Shown one piece after another: positions 1 to 9,373 of a DNA stretch of 64,000 nt (the stretch's first letter is position 1; each line of letters begins with the position of its first letter). The notes below the pieces were generated by a model. It made no database searches and was not told the origin of the DNA. It saw only the letters and a program-made list of their open reading frames with translations. The position numbers and the translations under genes were made by a program. This DNA is from Frondihabitans australicus (GTDB lineage Bacteria; Actinomycetota; Actinomycetes; Actinomycetales; Microbacteriaceae): assembly GCF_003634555.1 (NCBI RefSeq), contig NZ_RBKS01000001.1, forward strand, positions 2,666,001 to 2,730,000. The letters run 5' to 3'.

Positions 1-221
1 AGGCCTGCGGAGGGTGTGACCGGCGGGACGGCGCGGCCGAGAAGGAGTGCTGTCTCGTTCAGCTCGGCCACCTCTCTCTGCAGGTCGGGGTTGTCGTGGA
101 GTCGCTCTTCGAAGAGCGTTCGTTCGGGGTCGGTGAGGGCGTTCAGCGCGTAGGCGGCCGACATCGCGTCGATCTCGTCCATGCCGTCGCCTCCGAAGGT
201 GTTGTCGTCGTCGTTGCTCAT
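1..221 (-). CDS. Anti-sigma-K factor, RskA-like (N-terminal part; continues past window start)
   Basis: Only the first 73 or so codons are inside the window; the gene runs off the left edge. The N-terminus is acidic and then carries the stretch SAAYALNALTDPERTLFEE followed by an acidic and polar helix. This resembles the N-terminal sigma-binding domain of RskA-type anti-sigma factors, which have no zinc-binding Cys pair. In that family the rest of the protein is one membrane helix and an extracytoplasmic sensor domain, and regulated proteolysis releases the sigma factor; that part cannot be seen here. The ATG overlaps the TGA of the upstream sigma gene by 4 bp (ATGA, 218-221), so the two should be translationally coupled, as expected for a sigma/anti-sigma pair. 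Confidence 0.85.
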   Translation of the reverse strand, partial: MSNDDDNTFGGDGMDEIDAMSAAYALNALTDPERTLFEERLHDNPDLQREVAELNETALLLGRAVPPVTPSAG

Positions 222-817
222 GACGCCACCCCCAGTTCGTCGCGGAGACGGATCATTCCGTCTCGAAGTCGGGTCTTGACCGTGCCGATCGGCACGTTCA
301 GCATCGACGACACCTCGCTGTGCGAGTAGCCGCCGTAGTAGGCCAGCGTCACTGCCTGACGTTGGAGTTCGGTGAGCCTGTCGAGCGCTCGCTCGACTCG
401 TTCGTGCTCGATGCGGATCTCGACCTGCTCGGTCACCGAGTCGAACTCGGTGTCGAAGTCGCGGATTCCGATCTTGGTGTCCCGATCGCGGCTGGACTGG
501 CTGGCCCTGACGCGATCGACCGCCCTGCGGTGGGCCATGGTGAGCATCCAGCTCGCGGCATTGCCTCTCGACGAGTCGAAGCGCGATGCCTGCTGCCAGA
601 TCTCGAGGAATACCTCCTGGGTCACTTCTTCCGACTGTGAATGGTCTTTCAGCAGCCGCTTGATGAGCCCCAGGATTCTCGGAGCGGTCTGGTCGTACAG
701 CGAGGCGAAGGCGACCCGATCGCCGGTGGCGACCCGCGCGAGGAGCTGCTCGGGCGTGGCGGAATCGCTCACACCCGCATCAGGCTCGTCGATGTCGCGG
801 CTCACGAGTACCAGCAT
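218..817 (-). CDS. sigK: ECF RNA polymerase sigma factor, SigK family
   Basis: Extracytoplasmic-function sigma factor that should direct RNA polymerase to a stress regulon and be held inactive by the adjacent anti-sigma factor. Region 2 is seen as FASLYDQTAPRI, then EEVTQEVFLEIWQQASRFD and ASWMLTMAHRRAVDRVR (the core-binding and -10 recognition helices). Region 4 is TELQRQAVTLAYYGGYSHSE followed by VPIGTVKTRLRDGMIRLRD, a typical -35 recognition helix-turn-helix. The length of about 200 residues is normal for the family. The start is uncertain: GTG at 841, ATG at 835, ATG at 817 and GTG at 805 are all in frame and none has a strong ribosome binding site; 817 has a weak AGGT upstream. The stop overlaps the next start by 4 bp. 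Confidence 0.88.
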   Translation of the reverse strand: MLVLVSRDIDEPDAGVSDSATPEQLLARVATGDRVAFASLYDQTAPRILGLIKRLLKDHSQSEEVTQEVFLEIWQQASRFDSSRGNAASWMLTMAHRRAVDRVRASQSSRDRDTKIGIRDFDTEFDSVTEQVEIRIEHERVERALDRLTELQRQAVTLAYYGGYSHSEVSSMLNVPIGTVKTRLRDGMIRLRDELGVAS

Positions 818-864
818 GTCAGGTCGTACCTGCATCTGCACACGACATGCGGCGGGTGGCTACC

Positions 865-930
865 GCGGAGGGCCTCTCGTGCGATGGCCGTCTGGGATGG
901 CAAGAAGCCCGGGTCGCACGAGAGGTCCGC
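865..930. repeat. Long inverted repeat upstream of sigK
   Basis: The left arm is GCGGA, three extra G, then CCTCTCGTGCGA (865-884). The right arm is TCGCACGAGAGGTCCGC (914-930). The arms pair over 17 bp with a 3-nt bulge and about 29 nt between them. The structure lies in the roughly 500-bp gap between the hypothetical gene (stop at 1349) and sigK, so it may fold in the sigK leader. I see no supported gene in 842-1348. Confidence 0.5.
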
Positions 931-1348
931 CGCAGTGAACCGATCGGATGAGCGGTTCGCATGTCGATGAAGACGCGGTCTTTCTCTCGCAAGGGTGTTC
1001 GGCGCACCCGCCCGGGTGGTTTGCTCCGATCGCAGAAAATCTTTGCGAACGAGCGAGTTCGTCTCTCGACACCCTGTATCGGCAGAATCGACGGGTCGCC
1101 AGAGCACGGGATGCAGGAGGCACAGGGCGCAGGAGCAGCCGGAAGGCCTGCACACACGAGGGCCAGCAGACACAGAGGCGCCGGGCCGCAGAACGCCTCT
1201 CGGCGCGAGGCCGCTCGAAGCGGCTAAATTTGGAGCCCGGGGTTACTGCGGCCCGGCGTCCTCTACTGTAGCGACCTCGTGCCGTGCGGTGGCCCGCTTC
1301 CGCACTCGGCGAACACGTGCAACGCGGGTGTGTCGGGCGGGGCGGCCC

Positions 1349-1981
1349 CTAGGTCAGGCTGCCGTCGCGCCACAGGCCGGCGCAGGCCGACAGGTCGGCG
1401 GCGAGCTCGGAGAACCGCAGGCCCCGCCGGGTGAACTCGCTCGAGCGGTCCGGCTCGACCACGTCGACGTCGTCGGCCACGCTCGTGGCGCCCGCCGCCG
1501 CGATCCGGCAGAACGAGGCGCCGCGGTCGAGGGCGAGGCCGAAGTCGCCGTCGAACACGCCGCGCAGGATCGTGTCGGCCAGCTCGACGATCTCCTCCGG
1601 GCTCGCCGGCGCCGGAGCCCCCACGACCACGGGGTCGATCGTCGAGAGCTCGCGCACGCCGCGCTCGAACAGGTACGTGATGTCGTCCGGGTTCGCACGG
1701 ATCACCGCGCGGGTGAGGTAGATGCGCCACAGGGCGCCGGGAAGCGAGTGGGGCGTTGCTCCTGCCCAGAGCTCGGCCAGCGCGTCGATGCCGTGCGAAT
1801 CGGTGAACGCGACGAGGCGGTCGAGGATCTCGGGCGTGGGATCCTGCCGCACCCGGGCCAGCAGCGCCGCCGCCGACTCGTGCGCCACACGGTGCATGAC
1901 CGCAGGATCGTCGCCACCCTGGAACGCCTCGAACTCTCGGCCGCCGAACTGGGCGGGGCGGTGGAAGTCGCGAGAAGTCAT
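1349..1981 (-). CDS. Conserved hypothetical protein beside tRNA-Lys
   Basis: Predicted 210-residue soluble, acidic protein without signal peptide or membrane segment. The N-terminal part (FHRPAQFGGREFEAFQGGDD, then a helix-rich segment) and a C-terminal segment ending in RFSELAADLSACAGLWRDGS are recognisable as a compact all-alpha protein, but I cannot assign it to a characterised family. Codon use is normal for the region (strong third-position GC). The ATG at 1981 lies only 46 bp from the divergent tRNA-Lys, so the two promoters must share that interval. No Shine-Dalgarno is obvious before the ATG, so it may be leaderless. A function is not proposed. Confidence 0.75.
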   Translation of the reverse strand: MTSRDFHRPAQFGGREFEAFQGGDDPAVMHRVAHESAAALLARVRQDPTPEILDRLVAFTDSHGIDALAELWAGATPHSLPGALWRIYLTRAVIRANPDDITYLFERGVRELSTIDPVVVGAPAPASPEEIVELADTILRGVFDGDFGLALDRGASFCRIAAAGATSVADDVDVVEPDRSSEFTRRGLRFSELAADLSACAGLWRDGSLT

Positions 1982-2027
1982 CGGAGCAAGGGTACTCGCC
2001 CGCTTGCTAGGCTTGTTCGGCTAGCTA

Positions 2028-2100
2028 GGGCCTCTAGCTCAGTCGGTAGAGCATCGGACTTTTAATCCGTTGGTCGTGGGTTCGAGCCCCACGGGGCCCA
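2028..2100 (+). tRNA. tRNA-Lys, anticodon TTT
   Basis: The 73-nt cloverleaf is complete. The acceptor stem GGGCCTC pairs with GGGGCCC followed by discriminator A. The D arm has GCTC/GAGC. The anticodon loop CTTTTAA carries TTT. The T arm is GTGGG-TTCGAGC-CCCAC. The outermost anticodon-stem pair (T against T) looks mismatched. The CCA end is not encoded: the genomic sequence after the discriminator is CGA. Confidence 0.97.
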
Positions 2101-2282
2101 CGAAATCCTGGATCGATCCTGCGGGGGCGCCAGGATCTCGTCGTGCTCGTCTGGCTCGCTGCGCTCGCGTCGCGGCGGAGCCGCTCAGCCTGCCGGGTGT
2201 CTCATCCCCCGTGAAGGTTGCCGCTCGCGTCGCGGCTTCGCCGCTCGGTGTCCCGGGTGTCTGCCGGCCCGTGCGAGTGCCT

Positions 2283-2586
2283 TTCGGGAGGATATTTTTC
2301 CTCCCGAACGAGCGTCGGTGACATTGCCGCCCGGTGGGCTCTCGCTTCGGGAGGAACTCGGCGGCGCTCGGGAGGAAATCGGCTCGGCGAGCGACGCCCC
2401 GGGAGGAAACTGCGCGACCTCCCACCGCTCAGGAGGACCGTCGGCCGGCATCTCCTCCCTGCCGCGCCTCGCGCTCCCTGTCGAGCGTGCGATTCGAGCT
2501 TCGGGAGGATAGTTCTCCTCCTCAGCGTGCGCACCGCGCGATCGGCACACCCTGCCGCGCCTACGGGAGGAACTATCTTCCTCCCG
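2283..2586. repeat. Cluster of GGGAGGA motifs with three short hairpins
   Basis: The 520-bp gap between tRNA-Lys and the esterase holds no supported gene, but the word GGGAGGA(A) recurs at about 2286, 2349, 2370, 2401, 2503 and 2565. Three of these sit in inverted repeats: TTCGGGAGGA / TCCTCCCGAA with a 6-nt TATTTT loop (2283-2308), GGAGGA / TCCTCC (2504-2521), and CGGGAGGAA / TTCCTCCCG with a 5-nt loop (2564-2586). Upstream, 2158-2270 holds a roughly doubled segment around GCTCGCGTCGCGGC. Confidence 0.6.
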
Positions 2587-2620
2587 AACGCGCGCCGGCG
2601 GCGCGGCGCGGCCCGGCCAC

Positions 2621-3517
2621 TCAGGCGGGCACACGCTCCGCGACGAACGCAGCGGCACGCGCGAGCGCCGCGTCGGCCTCGTCGAGCCGCCCGGCGAACA
2701 TCTGGAATACGTGCGGCACGTCGGCCGTCACGTCGAGCACGACGTCGACCGACGCGTCGATCGCCCGCTGGGCCAGCCGCACCGTGTCGTCGAGCAGCAC
2801 CTCGTTCGTGCCGACCTGCAGCAGCAGCGGCGGGAACCCCTCGAGCGAGGCCAGCGTCGCCGGCGACAGGAGCTCCTGCGCGGGGTCGGCCCCGTCGAGG
2901 TACAGCGGCGTGGTCGCAGCGAACGACGCGCGCGAGAAGATCGGATCGACGCCGTCCTTCGTGTCCATGCTGCGGCCCGTCCGCGTCGCGTCGAGCCCCG
3001 CCGAGAAGGTCACGACGGCTCCTGGCATCGGAAGCCCCTCGCGCCGCGCCGCGAGGAGGGTCGTGATCGACAGCCCTCCCCCGGCCGAGTCGCCGGCGAC
3101 GACGATGCGCGACGGGTCGACCCCCTGCTGCAGGAGCTCGCGGTACGCCGCCACACCGTCGTCGATCCCCGCCGGGAAAGGGTGCTCGGGCGCGAGCCGA
3201 TAGTCGACCGACACGGCCTCCATTCCGGTGCGGGAGACGAGCTGCCCGGTGAGGCCGAGGGCGGTCTGCGGCGAGCCCACGATCCAGGCCCCGCCGTGGA
3301 AGTACAGGATGACGCCGGGCCGCGTGGCTCCGCCGACCGGCTCCACTCGGAGCGCTGGCCGCCCGCCCAGCGTCGTGTCAGACGACACGACGTCGCCGGG
3401 CACGACGCACTGCTCCATGAAGGAGGCGAACGCCTCGCGACGATCGGTCATGGTGTCGCCGCCGAGGGTGAAAGCACGCAGCTCGGCGTCGAGGTCCTGT
3501 CGCTGTTCGAGAGTCAT
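2621..3517 (-). CDS. Alpha/beta hydrolase (HSL-type esterase/lipase)
   Basis: Predicted 298-residue cytoplasmic carboxylesterase of the hormone-sensitive-lipase (GDSAG) family. The oxyanion-hole motif is YFHGGAW (about residues 72-78). The strand after it carries the family signature DYRLAPEHPFPA. The nucleophile elbow is GDSAGGG with the Ser near 144, and VPHVF near the C-terminus supplies the catalytic His. No signal peptide is seen. The substrate is unknown; the family hydrolyses short acyl esters. It diverges from a MarR regulator gene across a 44-bp gap that contains an inverted repeat, so the regulator probably controls it. GGAAGGACTT lies just upstream of the ATG and supplies a Shine-Dalgarno. 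Confidence 0.88.
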   Translation of the reverse strand: MTLEQRQDLDAELRAFTLGGDTMTDRREAFASFMEQCVVPGDVVSSDTTLGGRPALRVEPVGGATRPGVILYFHGGAWIVGSPQTALGLTGQLVSRTGMEAVSVDYRLAPEHPFPAGIDDGVAAYRELLQQGVDPSRIVVAGDSAGGGLSITTLLAARREGLPMPGAVVTFSAGLDATRTGRSMDTKDGVDPIFSRASFAATTPLYLDGADPAQELLSPATLASLEGFPPLLLQVGTNEVLLDDTVRLAQRAIDASVDVVLDVTADVPHVFQMFAGRLDEADAALARAAAFVAERVPA

Positions 3518-3536
3518 GGAAGTCCTTCCGTTCCGA

Positions 3537-3552
3537 TGTAGATGCCGCTACA
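3537..3552. promoter_or_regulatory. Candidate MarR operator between esterase and regulator
   Basis: TGTAG-ATGCCG-CTACA is a perfect 5-bp inverted repeat with a 6-nt spacer in the 44-bp gap between two divergent starts (3517 and 3562). Assignment to the neighbouring MarR protein is inference from position. Confidence 0.5.
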
Positions 3553-3561
3553 GTATATGCC

Positions 3562-4035
3562 GTGGCAACTAAATGGGAAGACCCATCCGCGGCGAGAGCG
3601 TTCTTCGACGACCTGCTCATCGCCGAGATCCGGCTCTACAACGCGCTCGAGGCGAGGCTGCGCGAGGGCGAGGCCGCGTCGGTGGCGCAGCTCGGCTTCC
3701 TGCGCTACGTGCGCGACCACGAGGGCGCGCGCGTCGCCGACATCGCCGCCTGGCTGGCGCTCGGGGTGGGCGCGACGAGCAAGGGCGTCGACCGCCTCGA
3801 GAAGCTCGGGTGGCTCGAGCGGCGGCCGAATCCGGAAGACCGGCGATCGTCGCTGCTGGCACTCACCGACGAGGGGGCGGCGGCGCTGGCGAGGGCCGAG
3901 CCTGTCGCCGATGAGGCCCTCGCCGGGCTCCTGCGCCCTGTCGACGACGAGGCCGATCTCGGGGCCGCGGCGGACGCCCTCACCGCATTGCGGGTGTCGC
4001 TCGAGGCGCGCGGGCTCGGCCTGCCGACCGGTTGA
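3562..4035 (+). CDS. MarR-family transcriptional regulator
   Basis: Predicted 157-residue winged-helix repressor. The DNA-binding part runs roughly from ARVADIAAWLALGVGATSKG (recognition helix region) through VDRLEKLGWLERRPNPEDRR, where the DRRSS pattern is the MarR wing, followed by the dimerisation helix LTDEGAAALARAEP. The start is GTG. It is divergent from the esterase gene and probably autoregulates both through the inverted repeat at 3537-3552; the ligand is not predictable. The stop codon abuts the stop of the convergent mutarotase gene with no spacer. Confidence 0.9.
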   Translation: MATKWEDPSAARAFFDDLLIAEIRLYNALEARLREGEAASVAQLGFLRYVRDHEGARVADIAAWLALGVGATSKGVDRLEKLGWLERRPNPEDRRSSLLALTDEGAAALARAEPVADEALAGLLRPVDDEADLGAAADALTALRVSLEARGLGLPTG

Positions 4036-4977
4036 TCAGGCGGTCGGCCCGGCGTAGGTGACGCCCCAGGTGCCGCTCCAGGTCTCGCCCTCGTCGAGCC
4101 AGCGCAGCCCCTCGCCCGAGGCGAGCGCGTTGGCCGGCGCGGTCATCGGCTCGGCGGCGAACGCCAGGCCCTTCACGCCGTCGCGAGGGAAGTTCCGCGG
4201 CGTGAAGACCTGCACGTACGGGAAGTTCGCGTCCTGCCACATCGTGGTCGACGAGCCGTCGGGCGCGGTCAGCCGCGTGTGGCGCCGCCCCTGGTCGTCG
4301 GTCGCGATGTCGCGGTAGCAGGCGTCGATGTCGAGGTCGCCGAGCACGGGCGAGCCGCTGAGGTCGAACGGCGTGCCGGCCACCGGCGACGTGCCCACGG
4401 GGATGCTGCGCACGTTCGTCTCGAATCGCGTCGCGGCGTCGAGCGTGACGGTCAGGGTCGCAGGATCGTGGTCACCCACCCGGAAGAACGGGTGCGACCC
4501 CACGGCGAACGGCGCCCGGCCGGGCCCGCGGTTGGTGATCGTGTGCGTGACGACGAGGCCGTCGGCGACGAGCTCGTGCCGCACGGTCGTGTCGAGGCGG
4601 AACGGCCAGCCGTGCTGCGGGAAGACGCTCGCCGACTGGGTCACCGCGTGCGGCTCGACCGACACCGGGCGGTAGGGCGTGTAGCGCAGGAGCCCGTGGC
4701 TCGCGTTGCCCTTCGCCACCTCCGTGATGTCGAGCTGCTGCGTCTGCCCGTCCAGAGTCCACGTGCCCCCGTCGACGCGGTTCGGCCACGGCACGAGCGT
4801 GATGCCGCATGCGGACGGCGGCGTCTCGTGCTCGGCGAACGTCTCGGCGATCGCGACGCCGCCGACCTCCAGCGCGCGGAGCCCGCCCGCGACCTCGGTG
4901 ACGATGGCCGTGACGGTGGTGCCTGCGGCGTCGAGGGTGAGGTGGTACTGCTCGCCGGTCGGGGCGGTGTCGGTCAC
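4036..4977 (-). CDS. Aldose 1-epimerase family protein (galactose mutarotase-like)
   Basis: Predicted 313-residue enzyme that interconverts alpha and beta anomers of aldohexoses, feeding beta-D-galactose towards GalK. Family hallmarks are VPWPNRVDGGTWTLDG near residues 65-80, ASHGLLR, VGSHPFFR, DIDACYRD, and the C-terminal FTPRNF and AAEPMTAPANA segments, in which the catalytic Glu of the family lies (GLAFAAEPM). The GTG start overlaps the stop of the upstream deoR gene by 4 bp (GTGA), so they form one transcript that diverges from galT-galK. I prefer this start because it is the only one matching both the overlap and the family N-terminus. Confidence 0.88.
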   Translation of the reverse strand: MTDTAPTGEQYHLTLDAAGTTVTAIVTEVAGGLRALEVGGVAIAETFAEHETPPSACGITLVPWPNRVDGGTWTLDGQTQQLDITEVAKGNASHGLLRYTPYRPVSVEPHAVTQSASVFPQHGWPFRLDTTVRHELVADGLVVTHTITNRGPGRAPFAVGSHPFFRVGDHDPATLTVTLDAATRFETNVRSIPVGTSPVAGTPFDLSGSPVLGDLDIDACYRDIATDDQGRRHTRLTAPDGSSTTMWQDANFPYVQVFTPRNFPRDGVKGLAFAAEPMTAPANALASGEGLRWLDEGETWSGTWGVTYAGPTA

Positions 4978-5792
4978 GTGGGTTCCTTCTCGTCGGGGGT
5001 GTCCGCCTCGATCACCGCGAGGCCCGCGGCCCGCAGCTCGTCGATCGACGACGCGTCGGCACCGGCGGTGATGAGCCCGTCGAACGAGGCGAGCGGCCCG
5101 ATCACACCGAGGTGCGCCGTACCTATCTTGCTCCCGTCGGCGACGACGTACGACCGGCGGGCGACGCGAACCATGACCCGCTTGAGGTCCGTCTCGGGCA
5201 GGTTGACGTTCGTCACGCCGTGCGAGGCGTCGACGCCGGTGCAGCCGAGGAAGGCGAGGTCGGCCGTGACCGTCTCGAACACGGACTGCGCGAGCGGGTT
5301 CACGAGCGAGTGCTGCAACGGCCGCAGGGTGCCGCCGGTGACGATCACGGTGAAGCGCGGGACGGCCCGTTCCAGGGCGAGGGCGATGGTGAGTCCGTTG
5401 GTGACGACGGTCACGTCGGTGAGGTCGGTCCGCTCGAGGAGGGCTTCCGCGATCCTGGTGGTCGTGGTGCCGACGTCGAGGACGACGCACTGGCCGCTTC
5501 GCACGAGGCTCGCGGCCCGGACGCCGATCGCCCGCTTCGCCTCGGCGCCGGTCGCCTGCACCTCTTCGAAGGGGCGCTCGACCGGCGCGCCGGTCGACGG
5601 CAGCGCGCCGCCGTGCACACGGGTGAGGCGGCCGTCGGCCTCGAGCGCGGCGAAGTCGCTGCGCACCGTGACCTCCGACGTGCCGAGCTGCCGTGCGAGG
5701 TCGGCCGTGCGGGCGAAGCCGTGCGTCTCGACGATCGCGAGGATGCGATCGCGGCGTCTGCGGGCGTCGAGGCCGGACGGGGTGGATTCCAC
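4974..5792 (-). CDS. DeoR/GlpR-family transcriptional regulator
   Basis: Predicted 272-residue sugar-phosphate-responsive repressor. The N-terminal helix-turn-helix is RRDRILAIVETHGFARTADL then LGTSEVTVRSDFAALEADGR with the family RVHGGAL segment. The C-terminal sugar-phosphate sensor (ISOCOT fold) contains LDVGTTTTRIAEAL, VVTNGLTIAL and VTGGTLRP. The GTG start at 5792 has AAGGTGG just upstream; an in-frame extension to 5912 lacks family similarity and would overlap the galT start. Its position facing galT-galK, and the palindrome between them, imply it represses the galactose genes and itself. Confidence 0.9.
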   Translation of the reverse strand: MESTPSGLDARRRRDRILAIVETHGFARTADLARQLGTSEVTVRSDFAALEADGRLTRVHGGALPSTGAPVERPFEEVQATGAEAKRAIGVRAASLVRSGQCVVLDVGTTTTRIAEALLERTDLTDVTVVTNGLTIALALERAVPRFTVIVTGGTLRPLQHSLVNPLAQSVFETVTADLAFLGCTGVDASHGVTNVNLPETDLKRVMVRVARRSYVVADGSKIGTAHLGVIGPLASFDGLITAGADASSIDELRAAGLAVIEADTPDEKEPT

Positions 5793-5815
5793 GGTCCCAC
5801 CTTCGTATACTTTCG

Positions 5816-5833
5816 TTGTCTTTCGCAAGACAA
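5816..5833. promoter_or_regulatory. Operator palindrome in the deoR/galT intergenic region
   Basis: TTGTCTT-TCGC-AAGACAA is a perfect 7-bp inverted repeat. It overlaps a direct repeat of CTTTCG (5810-5825), the kind of sequence DeoR-family repressors bind. It sits 24 bp upstream of the deoR start and 29 bp upstream of the galT start, so one bound repressor could silence both directions. Confidence 0.7.
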
Positions 5834-5862
5834 AGCCGTCAGCTGCGCATCCGAGGAGGGGC

Positions 5863-6965
5863 ATGCCCATCGCCATCAGGCCGACCGTTCTGGCCGACGG
5901 TCGAGAACTCATCTACTTCGACGACGCCGACACCGCGCTGTCGCCCGAGCGGAAGCCCGACACGCGGCCCCTCGAGGCGCGGCCCGAGACCGCGACGATG
6001 CGGCAGGACGTCCTCACCGGCGAGTGGGTGTCGATCGCCGCCGCCCGGCAGAACCGCGCGCAGCTCCCCCCTGCCGAGTTCGACCCGCTCGCGCCGCAGA
6101 GCCCGACGAACCCCAGCGAGATCCCCGACGTGTACGACGTCGCCGTCTTCGAGAACCGCTCGCCGTCGTTCGGGCCGCTGCTCGCCCCGGCGGCGCCCGA
6201 CGCACCCCACGACCTCGACGACCTGGCCCAGCTCGGCCTGAACCGCACCCGTACCTCGGTCGGCCGCTGCGAGGTCGTCTGCTTCAGCCCCGAGACGAAC
6301 GGCTCGCTGTCGCAGCTGCCCGAGTCGCGCATGCGCACCGTCGTCGAGGCGTGGAGCCAGCGCACGGCGGCGCTCTCCGAGCTGCCCGGCGTGCAGGAGG
6401 TGTTCCCCTTCGAGAACCGCGGCGAGGCCATCGGCGTCACGCTCCACCACCCGCACGGGCAGATCTACGCCTACCCGTACGTCACCCCGCGCACGACGTC
6501 GCTGCTGCGCAGCATCGACCAGTACGGCCCGACCCTCTTCGCCGACGTCCTCGAGCACGAGCGCACCGGCCCCCGGGTCGTGCTCGCGAGCGAGAGCTTC
6601 ACCGCGTTCGTGCCGTTCGCCGCGCGCTGGCCGGTCGAGATCCACCTCCTGCCCCATCGGCAGGTGCCCGACTTCGCCGCCCTCACCGACGACGAGCGCG
6701 ACGAGCTCGCCGGGGTGTACCGCCGGCTCCTGCGCGGCGTCGACGCTCTCTACGACGACCCCACGCCGTACATCGCCGCCTGGCACCAGGCGCCGGTGAA
6801 CGTCGGGCGCGACACCGTGCGGCTCAACCTGCAGATCACGTCGCCTCGCAGGGCGGCGACGAAGCTGAAATACCTCGCAGGATCCGAGGCCGCCATGGGC
6901 GCCTGGATCGGCGACCTCGTGCCCGAGCAGTCCGCCGCCGCCATCCGGGAGGCGGTGGAGCGCGC

Positions 6966-6969
<4 letters not shown>
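5863..6969 (+). CDS. galT: Galactose-1-phosphate uridylyltransferase
   Basis: Predicted 368-residue enzyme of the Leloir pathway that exchanges UMP between UDP-glucose and galactose 1-phosphate. It shows the catalytic HIT-type motif HPHGQIY, in which the second His is the nucleophile, preceded by FENRGEAIGVTLHH. The N-terminal UDP-binding part RQDVLTGEWVSIAAARQNR and the C-terminal HLLPHRQVPDF and WHQAPVN segments fit the family, as does the length. The ATG at 5863 follows a strong GAGGAGGG ribosome binding site. The stop overlaps the galK start by 4 bp. No epimerase gene (galE) is seen next to it, so UDP-galactose epimerisation must be encoded elsewhere. Confidence 0.95.
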
Positions 6970-8162
<1,193 letters not shown>

Positions 8163-8278
8163 CGGGGCTCGCCCCCTCTCCCGACGGGGCGCGCCGCGCC
8201 GCCGGCCGCGCCGCGCCGCCTGGCGGGTCGCGCCGGCGTGCGGGTCGCGCCGACGTGCGGACGCTCGCTCGACCGGGC

Positions 8279-8338
8279 GATGCATTCCATTTTCCCCTCC
8301 TCAACTACGAAGTTGAGGAGGGGAAAACGCGAGGCAAC
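8279..8338. repeat. 60-bp palindromic element, copy 1
   Basis: The core is TTTTCCCCTCCTCAACT / AGTTGAGGAGGGGAAAA, a perfect 17-bp inverted repeat around ACGA (8290-8327). Imperfectly symmetrical ends GATGC and GCAAC extend it to 60 bp. A second copy of exactly the same length lies at 50171-50230, with about 51 of 60 positions identical. This copy is in the galK-folD gap (8163-8442), which holds no gene I can support. Confidence 0.8.
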
Positions 8339-8442
8339 GAGAAGAGGGCCGAGCTCCTGAGGCGGCGACAGGCGACGCGCCGGGCACGCTACGCCGCGCA
8401 CACCGCACGCCAAGCGCCGAGCCGGCCCACATCCGCCAGGCG

Positions 8443-9363
8443 TCAGCGACGCTCGGCGGCCTCGACCACGTTCTTCAGCAGCATCGCCCGAGTCATCGGG
8501 CCCACGCCGCCGGGCACGGGCGAGAGGTAGCCGGCCACCGACGCCGCGGCAGGGTCGACGTCGCCGCGCAGCCGAGCCTTGCCCGTCTCGGGATCGATGA
8601 CGCGCGTGATGCCGACGTCGATCACCGCAGCGCCGGGCTTCAGCCAGTCGGCCTTCACGAGCCCCGCGACGCCGGCCGCTGCCACGACGATGTCGGCACG
8701 GCGCACCTCGGCCGCGACGTCGGCCGTGCGCGAGTGGGTGAGCGTGGCCGTCGCCTCGAGGCGGGTGAGCAGGAGCCCGAGAGGCCGCCCGACCGTCAAG
8801 CCCTGGCCGATGATCGTGACGTGCTGCCCCGCGATGGGGATGTCGTACTCCTGCAGCATCTCGACGATGCCGCGCGGCGTGCACGAAAGCGGAGTGTCGA
8901 TCGTGCCCTGCCCGCCCGGCACGGCGAGCACGAGCTCGCCGAGGTTGAGCGGGTGGAGACCGTCTGCGTCTTTGTGCGGGTCCATCAGCTCGAGCATCGC
9001 CGTGGGGTCGATGCCCTCCGGCAGGGGCAGCTGGATGATGAAGGCGGTGACGAGCGGGTTCTGGTTCATGAACCGGATCGCGTCGCGCACCTCCTGCTCG
9101 CTCGCCGACTCGGGCAGGTCGAGCCGGATCGACTCGATGCCGACCTCGGCGCAGTCCCGGTGCTTCCCCGCGATGTACGACAGCGACGCCGGGTTCGTCC
9201 CGACGAGGATCGTGCCGAGACCCGGGTGGATGCCGCGTTCTTTCAGCGTGGCGACGCGGGCGCGGAGGTCGTCCTTCACCTTGCCGGCGAGGGCGGTGCC
9301 GTCGACGCGCACGGCGACGTGCCCTTGCTCCTGCGCCTCGCTCGTCGTGTTCTCGAGAGCCAT
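8443..9363 (-). CDS. folD: Methylenetetrahydrofolate dehydrogenase / methenyltetrahydrofolate cyclohydrolase
   Basis: Predicted 306-residue bifunctional cytosolic enzyme that oxidises 5,10-methylene-THF with NADP and hydrolyses the product to 10-formyl-THF, the donor for purine synthesis. The catalytic Tyr-x3-Lys pair is in [10 protein letters not shown] (Tyr63, Lys67). The substrate loop is [11 protein letters not shown], the Rossmann segment is [14 protein letters not shown] and the C-terminal family signature is [17 protein letters not shown]. It follows glyA by 10 bp on the same strand, so both should be governed by the ZTP riboswitch upstream of glyA. Confidence 0.96.
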   Translation of the reverse strand: MALENTTSEAQEQGHVAVRVDGTALAGKVKDDLRARVATLKERGIHPGLGTILVGTNPASLSYIAGKHRDCAEVGIESIRLDLPESASEQEVRDAIRFMNQNPLVTAFIIQLPLPEGIDPTAMLELMDPHKDADGLHPLNLGELVLAVPGGQGTIDTPLSCTPRGIVEMLQEYDIPIAGQHVTIIGQGLTVGRPLGLLLTRLEATATLTHSRTADVAAEVRRADIVVAAAGVAGLVKADWLKPGAAVIDVGITRVIDPETGKARLRGDVDPAAASVAGYLSPVPGGVGPMTRAMLLKNVVEAAERR

Positions 9364-9373
9364 GCCGGCCGGC

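Noticed and set aside
802-1271. Several overlapping frames in the sigK upstream gap
   Set aside because: They are basic, low-complexity translations in all frames with no ribosome binding site, domain or codon bias; left as non-coding.
1215-1275. A tRNA-like look of the segment around GGAGCCCGGGGTTACTGCGG
   Set aside because: No cloverleaf, no TTCGAnnC T loop and no acceptor pairing could be drawn.
4279-5862. Extension of the galT frame upstream over the mutarotase and deoR genes
   Set aside because: The extension is antisense to two well-supported genes, and ATG at 5863 has a strong ribosome binding site.
8163-8275. GC-rich short repeats (GGGTCGCGCC, GCGCCGCGCC) after galK
   Set aside because: Irregular spacing and low complexity; no defined unit as in a CRISPR or tandem repeat.
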